Shown one piece after another: positions 15,889 through 24,178 of a DNA stretch of 64,000 nt; the first letter of the stretch is position 1, and each line of letters begins with the position of its first letter. This stretch comes from Lentzea waywayandensis. Lineage in GTDB: Bacteria; Actinomycetota; Actinomycetes; Mycobacteriales; Pseudonocardiaceae. The DNA lies in assembly GCF_900115955.1 (NCBI RefSeq), contig NZ_FOYL01000002.1, forward strand, positions 558,001-622,000, written 5' to 3'. Under the pieces are notes generated by a model, which saw only the letters and a list, made by a program, of their open reading frames with translations, ran no database searches and was not told the origin of the DNA. The translations under genes were made by a program, and so were the position numbers.

Positions 15889-16961
15889 GACGTCGCCTCC
15901 CGCCTGCGCGCACCCGCCGCGTGGCCGGCACCGCGCCCGTGGGCACGGGCGACGATCACGCCGTTGCGCACGCTGACAGCTGACTCGGTGTCGTCGCCGG
16001 GATTCGTGACGCCGATCGCCGACGCCACCAGCGCGTCGTCGTCGAGCACCAGCCGGACGTGCTGCCAGACCTCGGGCGCGAACACCCTGCGCAGGCATCC
16101 GACGGCATCGGTCACCCGGAGCCGGACGAGGCGACCCGTCTCCTCCGCATCGCCGGTGACGATCACGACCGTGACCTGTTCGCCGGGCTTCGCGGACCGG
16201 ACGGCCTCCTCCGCCGCGCCCAGCCGCCCCGCACCCAGCACGACCACCAGGCCGTCCGCGAGGTCGACCTGGTCACCGCTGATCTGGTCCACCAGACCTT
16301 CGGGGGCGGTCCAGGCGTCCGCGCACGTCCGCGCCGGAGCGACGTACGGCAGGTGCGGAGGAGCCCAGGTGTCCTTCAGGTCGATCGTGGCCAGGTGCCT
16401 GCACGCGTGCGCCACGTCGAACGGGTCACCGAACCCCGGCGACGTCTCGGCCCGATGGCCCGCACCGTCCAGCAGGGTCAGGACCAGCTCGGCCAGTCGC
16501 ACCTGCCGGGCCGGCGCACCTCGCTCCAGGGCGATGGCCAGCAGCAACGCCTCCAGCCGGGCCGCCTGCGCCAGCACAGCCGGACCGTGCTCGTCCTCGA
16601 ACACGCCGTCCAGCGAACGCAGCTGGAGCCGCCCGCCCGGCGCCGAGTCGCCCACCAGCGGCAACCGTTCGAGCCAGACCCTCGCGAACACGCCGAGCGC
16701 GTCGACCTTCGAGGTAGACGACACGGACGCTTGCGGCTCATCGGAACCGCTCTTCTCGACCTGGTCGATCAGCACGGCCAGGTACAGGGCCCGTTTGCTC
16801 GGGAAGTTCGAGTACACCGCGCCGCGCGTCAGCTCCGCCCGCTCCGCGATCCGGTCGACCTTGGCGGGCACGAAACCGTGCTCCGCGAACTCCTCCCTCG
16901 CCGCCGCCAGCACCGCGGCACGCGTGCGCGCCTGCTGCTGCACCCGAGTCAGCCGAACCAT
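15885..16961 (-). CDS. TetR-family regulator with a large extra C-terminal domain
   Basis: A 358-residue protein, far longer than the usual 190-220 residues. Residues 1-60 are a canonical TetR helix-turn-helix (ARTRAAVLAAAREEFAEHGF, then RGAVYSNFPSKRALY). After a normal ligand domain to about residue 200 there is a roughly 150-residue alpha/beta extension (VDLADGLVVVLGAGRLG, VTVVIVTGDAEE). It resembles no TetR ligand domain I know. The operon is TetR-wHTH-PPDK. It diverges from the SDR gene at 17120, and the 158-bp gap probably holds its operator, although no clean palindrome was found. Confidence 0.82.
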   Translation of the reverse strand: MVRLTRVQQQARTRAAVLAAAREEFAEHGFVPAKVDRIAERAELTRGAVYSNFPSKRALYLAVLIDQVEKSGSDEPQASVSSTSKVDALGVFARVWLERLPLVGDSAPGGRLQLRSLDGVFEDEHGPAVLAQAARLEALLLAIALERGAPARQVRLAELVLTLLDGAGHRAETSPGFGDPFDVAHACRHLATIDLKDTWAPPHLPYVAPARTCADAWTAPEGLVDQISGDQVDLADGLVVVLGAGRLGAAEEAVRSAKPGEQVTVVIVTGDAEETGRLVRLRVTDAVGCLRRVFAPEVWQHVRLVLDDDALVASAIGVTNPGDDTESAVSVRNGVIVARAHGRGAGHAAGARRREATS

Positions 16962-17119
16962 CGCCACTCCCGCCGAACGCACTTGGGATGTTCTCATCAT
17001 CCAGATTACCCGAACCTTCGAGTGCGATGCCGAAAGGGTATGAGGGACGACCCAGCAGGTCTTGGACGGTCCGCCGAACTCCGCAGAGGCTGGAGGCACC
17101 ATTCAGGAAGGAAATCGAC

Positions 17120-17977
17120 ATGAAGGTGTTCATCACCGGGGCCTCCGGCTACATCGGCAAGGCCACGGTCGCGGCACTGCTGCGCCACGGGCACGCCGTC
17201 GAGGCGCTCGCCCGCACCGACACGTCAGCGGCGGCCGTGCGCGAGACAGGTGCGACGCCGGTGAGCGGCGACCTGTCCGACCTGGACGCTCTCACCGCCG
17301 CCGCGGGCCGCGCGGACGCCGTGATCCATCTCGCCCAGGCCGACAGCGCCGAAGCAGACCTCGCCGCCGCCACCGCGATGCAGGACGGCGTCGGCGCGGG
17401 CACGTACGTCCACACCGGCGGGACCTGGGTCTACGGCGACACCGACGGCATCGCCGACGAGGACGCCGCCTGGAACCCGCCGGCTCTCGTCGCGTGGCGC
17501 CAGGAGGTCGAGGAGAAGGTTCTTTCGCGCGCGGCGAGCAGCGGTCGGCCGGTCGTGATCAGGCCCGGCCTGCTGTACGGCGGGGAGAACCGCCTGATCG
17601 ACATCTTCTTCACCCGGCCAGGCAAGGAGTCAGGCGCGATCCCCTACCTCGGCGACGGCACCAACCACTGGTCGCTCGTGCACGTCGACGACCTCGCGGA
17701 GTTGTACGTCGCCGCTCTGAACGCACGGGCCGGAGCGGTGTACGTCGGAGTCGGCGGCGTGGATCCGACGACGTACGAGATCGCCACGGCGATCAGCCGA
17801 GGCGCAGGACTGGAGGGCAAGACCGTCGCACTCCCCCTCGACGAGGCCCGCGCGCGGATGGGCCCGATCGCGGACGCGTTCGCGCTGGACCAGCGGTTCA
17901 CCCCGGCCCGCGCCCAGGCCGAGCTGGGCTGGACGCCCCGGCACACCGATCCGCTCGCGACCTTCGCACAGGGCTGA
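17120..17977 (+). CDS. NAD(P)-dependent epimerase/dehydratase (atypical extended SDR)
   Basis: A 285-residue protein with the Rossmann motif FITGASGYIGKATVAALL at 4-21, HTGGTWVYG near the active site and IRPGLLYGG later. The usual YxxxK is replaced by a WRQEVEEK-type segment, so it may be a reductase-like or sensor-type SDR rather than a classical epimerase. The ATG at 17120 is preceded by GGAAGGAAA. It is divergent from the TetR-like gene and is a likely regulatory target of it. The substrate is unknown. Confidence 0.82.
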   Translation: MKVFITGASGYIGKATVAALLRHGHAVEALARTDTSAAAVRETGATPVSGDLSDLDALTAAAGRADAVIHLAQADSAEADLAAATAMQDGVGAGTYVHTGGTWVYGDTDGIADEDAAWNPPALVAWRQEVEEKVLSRAASSGRPVVIRPGLLYGGENRLIDIFFTRPGKESGAIPYLGDGTNHWSLVHVDDLAELYVAALNARAGAVYVGVGGVDPTTYEIATAISRGAGLEGKTVALPLDEARARMGPIADAFALDQRFTPARAQAELGWTPRHTDPLATFAQG

Positions 17978-18244
17978 TCAGAGCGGCTTCGGCGCGTTCT
18001 CCAGACCCGAGAACACGGGGGCGATCAGGCGTCGCTCATCAGCATGATGATGTCCGCAGGGTCGTGCCCCGGGGCGATGGTGCCACGAACGCGGCCTTGG
18101 CCGACAGCACCTCACACCACTCCACGAACGCGACCTCGTCATCGTTCTCGCGATCCTGGCGTTCACCGCGACCGCAGCCATTCCGGCGGTCGCGGTCGCG
18201 GTGGTGGCGTGGCTGTCCGCAAAGCAGTCCCACGGCCTCGCCCG
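17978..18244. other. 267-bp gap holding a possible membrane-peptide remnant
   Basis: On the plus strand a frame open from 18051 to a TAG at 18267-18269 encodes a credible transmembrane helix: DLVIVLAILAFTATAAIPAV from about 18132, then VAVAVVAWLSAK. It has no start codon in frame. ATG codons occur in another frame at 18044-18052, so a frameshifted remnant is possible. Otherwise nothing was seen. The region lies between convergent genes. Confidence 0.3.
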
Positions 18245-18919
18245 TCACTCAGCGGCACGCCAGGCGTAGTAGCCGAGGCCGATCGCGCCCACCGCCATCG
18301 GGATGCTGGTCAGCAGGCCGGCCAGGCCGTTGCCCGGGATCACGAAGGTGACCACGATGAACAGCAGGAGCACCGGCACCCACTTCGGGACGGTGTGCGA
18401 GCGGAAGAGGCCCACGCACTGGAGCACGGTCCCCAGCAACACCAGTACGGCGCCGGGAATCATCAACGCGAAGAGGTGCACGGTGTCGTTGTTGGCCGCC
18501 TGGATCACGGCGTTCCCGACCTCCGGGGCGATTCCGGGGTCGGTCGGGAAGAAGTAGGCCGCCGCCCAGCCCGCGACCCCGGCGCCCTGCAACCCGCCGC
18601 CGATCCACATGAGCGCGGCACCCCAGGTCGCCCAGGCGCTGCCGCGGCGGCGGACGAGGAACATCGTCGCCAGCGCCTGCAACGGGATGTTGAGGACCTG
18701 CATGGCCGCGAGGCCGGTGAGCAGCGTCCACCACAGGTCGCGGCCGGCCGCGATGTCGGTGTAGGAGTAGGTCTCGCCGCCGGCCGCCGGTTCCGGCCAG
18801 AGCAGTCCGCCCGCGACGGCGGCGACGGACGTGACACCCAGAACGACCGCGAGGACGGCGACGCGTCCCCGCGTGGAGCTTGCGGCGGTGTCGTGCGCCG
18901 CGGTGATGTCGACGGACAT
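18245..18919 (-). CDS. multi-pass membrane protein of unknown function (DUF4386-like)
   Basis: A 224-residue protein with about six hydrophobic helices: near 18-40, 62-85, 95-115, 148-170, 178-198 and 202-220. No catalytic motif is visible. The layout recalls the DUF4386 group, but that is a weak judgement. The ATG at 18919 follows GGAAGGG. It is divergent from the sensor kinase at 19056 across 136 bp, so it could be a target of that two-component system. Confidence 0.75.
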   Translation of the reverse strand: MSVDITAAHDTAASSTRGRVAVLAVVLGVTSVAAVAGGLLWPEPAAGGETYSYTDIAAGRDLWWTLLTGLAAMQVLNIPLQALATMFLVRRRGSAWATWGAALMWIGGGLQGAGVAGWAAAYFFPTDPGIAPEVGNAVIQAANNDTVHLFALMIPGAVLVLLGTVLQCVGLFRSHTVPKWVPVLLLFIVVTFVIPGNGLAGLLTSIPMAVGAIGLGYYAWRAAE

Positions 18920-19055
18920 GGTCCCTGCCCTTCCGTGGGATTCGATGGCTCAAGGGAACCGGCGGAGGGGTGCCGGACACATCGGTACCGGCCCCGGACC
19001 CGGTCTCCGTGCTGACACGGAGGCCAAGCCGTCGCACCGGCCTTACCCTGGGGCG

Positions 19056-21020
19056 ATGACATGGCCGCGGCCGGCAGGACTGGCTCTTCTGGGCATCGCC
19101 GTCGTGCTGACGGTGGGCGCGAGCTGGCTGCTGTTCCGCACGCCGAGCGACCTGATCGGCGCGTTCGCCGGCTTCGCGACGCTCGGGCTCGCGATGGCGG
19201 CGCTCGGCGTGACGATCGAGTTCCGGGTGCGCGCCAACCCCGTCGGGCCGCTCCTCGCCTGGGTCGGGACGATCGTGGTCTTCCTGGCCGCCCGCGACGT
19301 CTACTACCGCGGCCGGCTCACCGATCCGGCCTCGGTGCCGCTGGACTCCCGCGTGGTCGCGGTGCTCAACGAGAGCGGCTGGTGGCTGCTCGCCGCCGTC
19401 GCGTTGCTGCTGCTCTTCTTCCCGGACGGGACGCTGCCCGGTCGGCGGTGGTCGTTCCTGCCGCCGTTGATCGTCGTGCTGGCCCTGGCGCAGCAGGCGT
19501 TCGGCGCGACGCCGCGAGAGCCGTTCACCGAACCGATGGAGGGGCTGGCCAAGCCCTGGGGGCCACCGTCCGACGTGGTCCACGTCCTCAGCTACGTCGT
19601 GAACATCGGGCTGGTGCTGACGTTGCTCGCCGCCGGGGTCTCGCTGGTCGTGCGGTTCCGCAGGTCACAGGGCGTCGTCCGGGCACAGCTGAAGTGGCTC
19701 GCGTTCGCCGGGCTGGCCGTGACGGCGTACCCGGTCGTGTGCCTCGCCGAGATCGTCGTGACCGGCCGAAGTGGTGTCGTGGCAACGGTGTTCGGCGTCG
19801 TCACGATCGTCGCGCTGTTCTGTTCGGTCGGTGTGGCCATGCTGCGTCACGACCTCTACGACGTCGACCGCGTGCTGGCCGACACCATCAGCTACACGAT
19901 CGTCCTGCTCATCCTCATCGGGGCGTACGCGCTGTCGGCGCTCACCCTCGGGCTCGTGGTGGGCCAGGACTCCCCCGCCGCCGCGGCGGGCGCCACCGCG
20001 ATCTGCGCCGTGCTGCTCACTCCCGTCCGGAGGCGTCTGCAACGGGTGGTCGACCGGCGGCTCTTCCCGCGCACCAGGGCCGCGCTGCTCGCCATCGAGG
20101 ACCTGCAGCACCGCGTGCACACGCAAGCCGCCCAACCGGAAGAGCTCGAAGCGACGCTGCGCACGGCGTTGCGGGACACCACGCTCAGGGTCGGGCTGTT
20201 GCTGCCCTCGTCGACAGGTTTCATCGACGCGAAGGGCGCGCCGGTGACCGACACCGGGCTCGTCCCGATCACCCTGGGCGGGACGCAGATCGGCGTGCTC
20301 GCCTCGTCCGTCACCACCCCGGCCGTGTTGCGGGTCGTCGCGACCGCCGCCGCGAGCCTGGTCGAGGTCGCCCGGCTGCGCGGTGAGCTCGCCACCGCCC
20401 TGCGCGAGGTGGAGGCGAGCCGCACTCGGATCATCCAGGCCGGGGACGCCGAGCGGCACCGGCTCGAACGCGACCTCCACGACGGCGCCCAGCAACGGCT
20501 GGTGTCGCTGGGCATGGCGATGCGGCTCGCGCAACGGCAGCTGCCCACCGGCTCCGTCGACGTGCACGCGCTGCTCGACCAGGGCGTCGCGGAACTGGCC
20601 ACCGCCATCGCCGAGCTCCGGCAGATCGCCCACGGACTGCGTCCCACGAGCCTCGACGACGGCCTGCACTCCGCCCTCGCCGCGCTCACGAACAAGCTGC
20701 CGGTGCCGGTGGCGCTGGAGATCATGTCCGAACCGCTGGCCGACGACATCGCGATCACCGCCTACTTCGTGGCCGCCGAGGCGATCACCAACGCCGCCAA
20801 GCACGCGCGCGCCAGCACCATCACCGTCCGCGTCACGCAGCAGGAGGACGAGGTGAACGTCTGGGTGAAGGACGACGGGTGCGGCGGCGCCGATCCGCGC
20901 GGCGGTTCCGGACTGGCCGGGCTGGCCGACCGCGTCGCCGCGCTGGGCGGTTCGCTCCTGCTCAACAGCAGGCCCGGCGGCGGCACGACGATCCAGGCGG
21001 TGCTGCCGTGCGCATCGTGA
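19056..21020 (+). CDS. membrane sensor histidine kinase (HisKA_3 / DesK-NarX type)
   Basis: A 654-residue protein. The N-terminal half is an integral membrane sensor of about eight to ten helices up to around residue 330. A GAF-like stretch follows. The dimerisation and phosphoacceptor helix RHRLERDLHDGAQQRLVSLG carries its histidine near residue 474. The HATPase core shows EAITNAAKHA, KDDGCGG and GGSGLAGLADRV. It phosphorylates the response regulator encoded next, whose GTG lies 13 bp inside this gene. The signal sensed is unknown. Confidence 0.92.
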   Translation: MTWPRPAGLALLGIAVVLTVGASWLLFRTPSDLIGAFAGFATLGLAMAALGVTIEFRVRANPVGPLLAWVGTIVVFLAARDVYYRGRLTDPASVPLDSRVVAVLNESGWWLLAAVALLLLFFPDGTLPGRRWSFLPPLIVVLALAQQAFGATPREPFTEPMEGLAKPWGPPSDVVHVLSYVVNIGLVLTLLAAGVSLVVRFRRSQGVVRAQLKWLAFAGLAVTAYPVVCLAEIVVTGRSGVVATVFGVVTIVALFCSVGVAMLRHDLYDVDRVLADTISYTIVLLILIGAYALSALTLGLVVGQDSPAAAAGATAICAVLLTPVRRRLQRVVDRRLFPRTRAALLAIEDLQHRVHTQAAQPEELEATLRTALRDTTLRVGLLLPSSTGFIDAKGAPVTDTGLVPITLGGTQIGVLASSVTTPAVLRVVATAAASLVEVARLRGELATALREVEASRTRIIQAGDAERHRLERDLHDGAQQRLVSLGMAMRLAQRQLPTGSVDVHALLDQGVAELATAIAELRQIAHGLRPTSLDDGLHSALAALTNKLPVPVALEIMSEPLADDIAITAYFVAAEAITNAAKHARASTITVRVTQQEDEVNVWVKDDGCGGADPRGGSGLAGLADRVAALGGSLLLNSRPGGGTTIQAVLPCAS

Positions 21021-21640
21021 TCGGCGAGGACTCGACGCTGTTCCGGGAGGGCCTCGCGAGCCTGCTCTCCCACGCGGGCCACGACGTCGTGGGCCGTGCC
21101 GCCGACGCGGACACGCTCGTGGCCGTGGTGGCACAGGCGGAGCCTGATCTGGCCATTGTGGACGTTCGGATGCCTCCCGACCTCACCGACGACGGCGCGC
21201 GGGCCGCCCGCCGGATCCGGTCCGCCCAGCCCGGCGTCGCGATCCTGCTGCTCTCCCAGCACATCGAGACGCGGCACTCCGTCGACCTGGTCAGCCAGGG
21301 CGGGTTCGGTTACCTGCTCAAGGATCGCGTGCTGGAGGTCGACGACTTCCTCGAGTCGATCACGCGGGTCGCCGCCGGTGGCTCGGCACTCGACCCCGAG
21401 GTGGTGGGCAGGCTACTCGGCCGGCCCGCCACCGGGTCACTCACCCCGCGCGAACGCGAGGTGCTCGGTCTGATGGCCGAGGGCTGCACGAACGTCGCGA
21501 TCGCGCGGAGGCTCTGGCTCACCGAACGCACCGTCGAGACCCACATCGGCAGCATCATGGCGAAACTGGGGCTCGCCGCCAACGTGGAGGAGCACCGCAG
21601 GGTGCTGGCCGTCCTGACCTTTCTGGCCGAGTACGGCTGA
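21008..21640 (+). CDS. NarL/LuxR-type response regulator
   Basis: A 210-residue protein with a receiver domain (IVIGEDSTLFREGL, phosphoacceptor D52 in IVDVRMP, and the LLKDRV lysine loop). It ends in a LuxR DNA-binding domain (LTPREREVLGLMAEGCTNVAIA, then LTERTVETHIGSIMAKLGL). It is translationally coupled to the kinase. Targets are not visible. The divergent membrane gene at 18245 and the secreted protein gene convergent downstream are candidates by proximity. Confidence 0.93.
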   Translation: MRIVIGEDSTLFREGLASLLSHAGHDVVGRAADADTLVAVVAQAEPDLAIVDVRMPPDLTDDGARAARRIRSAQPGVAILLLSQHIETRHSVDLVSQGGFGYLLKDRVLEVDDFLESITRVAAGGSALDPEVVGRLLGRPATGSLTPREREVLGLMAEGCTNVAIARRLWLTERTVETHIGSIMAKLGLAANVEEHRRVLAVLTFLAEYG

Positions 21641-21658
21641 TGCTCCTCCACTGGCGAC

Positions 21659-23977
21659 TCAGTTCAGCACGCAGAGCAGCGAACAGGCCTTCGCGGACGA
21701 CCAGTCGCTGTACACGCGGGTCGCGTTGACCGGTGTGTACTTCGCCTTCGCCTTGTTGGTCAAGGGGAACAGCGACAGCAGCGCGTAGGTCGAACAGTGG
21801 ACCTGTTTCGACTCACCGGGTTGCAGCGTGAACGGTCCGGTGTGGCAGGTCGGTTCCACCTCGTCGACCACGTAGGCGTCGGCGATCGGGATCGGGCCGT
21901 TGTTCGTCACGGTGATCCGCCAGTACGCGGTGGCGTTCAGCAGGCCGAGAACACCCACGGGTGCTTGCTTCACCCACGGACCAGCGCCTCCCGCCTTGCA
22001 GTTGGCGGGTGTGTACGAACCGCAGATCTCCTTGTTCACCACCACGTTCGGCATGCACGCCGCGCCCGGTGCGACCTGACGGGTCACCGTGTTGGACGAG
22101 AACGCGCCGGTCGCGTCGTTCCCGTTCGCGGTGTTCGCGACCGAGGTGACCGGGCACTCCGCGGAAATCGTGGTGCGGAAGCACACCTGAGGCGCGTCGC
22201 CGTTGAACTCCACGGCCAGTGACGGCTGGTTGCCGCCGCCGAAGTCCGCGGCGTTGTTCAGCACGAGCGACGCCGTGACCGTCAGCGAGTCGGCCGTGAC
22301 GCCGGTCAGGTCGACCGTGCCGTCGGGGGCGAAACCTGGCACGGTGACGGGGTTTCCGCCGCCGTCCACGGCCTTCACGGTGGACGCGCCGAGGTTCACG
22401 TTCGCCGGTGTCACGCCGACGAGCCGCGCCTTGGTGTAGGTGGTGGCGTGCGGTTTGCCGTCGCAGTAGAACTGCGCCGGGTTGAGCGACACGGAGGCGC
22501 CACTGCGTACGCACGGCGACGCCCCCGTGTCAGGATCCATCGAGAACAGCACACCCGCGTCGCCCAGTCCGAGCAGGCAGCCGGTGGGAGCGTCGTAGGC
22601 GTAGCCGTAATCTCTTGTGACACCACCGTTGACGGTCGGATGGGTGATGCGCGAAGGCACGCCGGCACACGACGTCCCGGTGCTCCAGTCGTGGCAGACC
22701 GTCGCGCCCACGTACGGGCCGCCCCAGATGCCGAAGTAACTGCGCACGCGGTCGCCGGTGCGGACCACCTCCGGGGTGAACACCAGGGTGTGGCTCTCCA
22801 GGCCGGTCACGCCGTTGGGCAGGGGCGAACCATCAACGGCGTAACAGGTGGTGATGTTCGTGGCTCCGGCCGTGCTCGCGCACGCACCGGTCTCCGCACC
22901 CGTTGTGCTGTAAGCGGTGAAGGCGTTGTACTGGTAGTTGGCGGCGGGCCCGAGCGGCTTCGGGGACGGCCAGCCGGCGCACGCGCTCGTCGTACCGGGG
23001 TCGAAGCAGCCCATCATCGGGGTACCGCTGTTCATGTTGGACGACGACGCGAACAGCTTGCCCCCGGCGACGGCCAGCGCGCCCAGGTAGTAGCCGCCGT
23101 GGTTGGTGAACGGCACGATCGGCGCGTAGGGCTGACCCCCGCACGCGCTCTGCGAGGCGGGCGTCCAGCACACGACGTGGCCGGAGTTCGCGACACCGTA
23201 GAGGTTTCCGCCGATCTGGACGAGTCCCGCCATCTCGAACGTCTGCCCGGACCGGTTCATCAGCGGCCAGTAACCGCAGTTGCCGGGCACGGCGAGGTCG
23301 AGGCAGCCGACGCCGATCGAGGACGCCGTGGTGGCCGAGTAGTACACGCGGGCGGAGTTCGCCGAGTCGCGGACGTACTGCGGCGCCATGGGACTGGAGA
23401 TGTCGCCGGTGTTGCCCGTGCCGAACGGACCGGGCGCCGTGTTGATCGGTTTCGGCCACGGACCGCCCGCGCACAACGCGTTGGTCGTGAGGTCGGTGCA
23501 CACCAGCTTCGGGGCCGCGGCGGCCGAGTGGTGGTAGACGTTCCAGGCCTGCAGGCGGCCGTCCGGTGTGCGCTGCAGGATCGGGATGAAGCCGTCACCG
23601 CCGGTCGAGCTCGCGCTGGCCTGCACGGGCGGCGTGAGCAGGCTGGACAACGCCTTGCCACCGTTGCGCACGTTGGGGTTCGTCGCGGTGACGGGGTTGC
23701 CCTCGGTGCCGGTCCAGCCCGGCGGTACCCGCAACGAGCCGGACACGAGGGTCTGGCCGGGGCCGATGGGGTCGGTGATCGTGGCGGCACCGTTGGCACC
23801 GTTCGCATAGGACACGACCCAGGAGGCGATGTCGCCGTGGGAGGCGGGATCGGACACGCCCTGCACGGACTTGGCGAGCGTGGAAACGGGTGGCTGGGCG
23901 GCCACGGGCACGGCGGCCGTGAGCGTGCTGCCAGCGAGCACGCCCGCTAGCAGCATTGCCGGCAAACGTCTTCGCAC
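21659..23977 (-). CDS. large secreted cysteine-rich protein, probable beta-propeller plus C-terminal DUF11-like domain
   Basis: A 772-residue protein with a clear Sec signal peptide (MRRRLPAMLLAG, hydrophobic core, PVAAQ cut near 28). Residues about 130-480 hold repeated segments with a paired Cys pattern: C-x-D/L, then 8-12 residues, then a Cys in CAG/CGG context. Examples are LVCTD..LCAGG, VGCLD..NCGY, MGCFD..ACAG and TVCHD..SCAG. Each probably clips one propeller blade by a disulfide. The C-terminal 110 residues (TAYWRITVTNNGPIPIADAYVVDE) look like a DUF11-type extracellular Ig-like fold with more cysteines. There is no LPxTG sorting signal, so it is released or loosely attached. Function unknown. 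Confidence 0.8.
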   Translation of the reverse strand: MRRRLPAMLLAGVLAGSTLTAAVPVAAQPPVSTLAKSVQGVSDPASHGDIASWVVSYANGANGAATITDPIGPGQTLVSGSLRVPPGWTGTEGNPVTATNPNVRNGGKALSSLLTPPVQASASSTGGDGFIPILQRTPDGRLQAWNVYHHSAAAAPKLVCTDLTTNALCAGGPWPKPINTAPGPFGTGNTGDISSPMAPQYVRDSANSARVYYSATTASSIGVGCLDLAVPGNCGYWPLMNRSGQTFEMAGLVQIGGNLYGVANSGHVVCWTPASQSACGGQPYAPIVPFTNHGGYYLGALAVAGGKLFASSSNMNSGTPMMGCFDPGTTSACAGWPSPKPLGPAANYQYNAFTAYSTTGAETGACASTAGATNITTCYAVDGSPLPNGVTGLESHTLVFTPEVVRTGDRVRSYFGIWGGPYVGATVCHDWSTGTSCAGVPSRITHPTVNGGVTRDYGYAYDAPTGCLLGLGDAGVLFSMDPDTGASPCVRSGASVSLNPAQFYCDGKPHATTYTKARLVGVTPANVNLGASTVKAVDGGGNPVTVPGFAPDGTVDLTGVTADSLTVTASLVLNNAADFGGGNQPSLAVEFNGDAPQVCFRTTISAECPVTSVANTANGNDATGAFSSNTVTRQVAPGAACMPNVVVNKEICGSYTPANCKAGGAGPWVKQAPVGVLGLLNATAYWRITVTNNGPIPIADAYVVDEVEPTCHTGPFTLQPGESKQVHCSTYALLSLFPLTNKAKAKYTPVNATRVYSDWSSAKACSLLCVLN

Positions 23978-24076
23978 GAGCAGGTCCCTTCAGCAGTGGC
24001 GGAGTTCGGGAAACTGACCGCCGACGCTAGGGACGCCGCTCGTGCTCTTCACGCCCCCTCACCCGCGTGCGTGGGA

Positions 24077-24094
24077 GGTCTGCCCCATCAGACC
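24077..24094. terminator. hairpin GGTCTG-CCCCAT-CAGACC
   Basis: A perfect 6-bp stem with a 6-nt loop, 85 bp beyond the stop of the hydroxylase gene and 100 bp before the secreted protein gene, both on the minus strand. It may terminate the catabolic operon or act in the leader of the secreted-protein gene. The rest of the 201-bp gap shows no gene. Confidence 0.4.
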
Positions 24095-24178
24095 AATGCG
24101 TGGGCGCGGAGCATGTGACCGCGCAACAGATTCCAATTCATAGCCGAATGAAGTTTCACCTGAACGCGTCCGAAATGC

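Noticed and set aside
15325..17043. A 572-codon plus-strand frame opposite the TetR and wHTH genes
   Set aside because: Ser/Arg/Thr-rich antisense translation. The minus strand holds recognisable domains and coupled starts.
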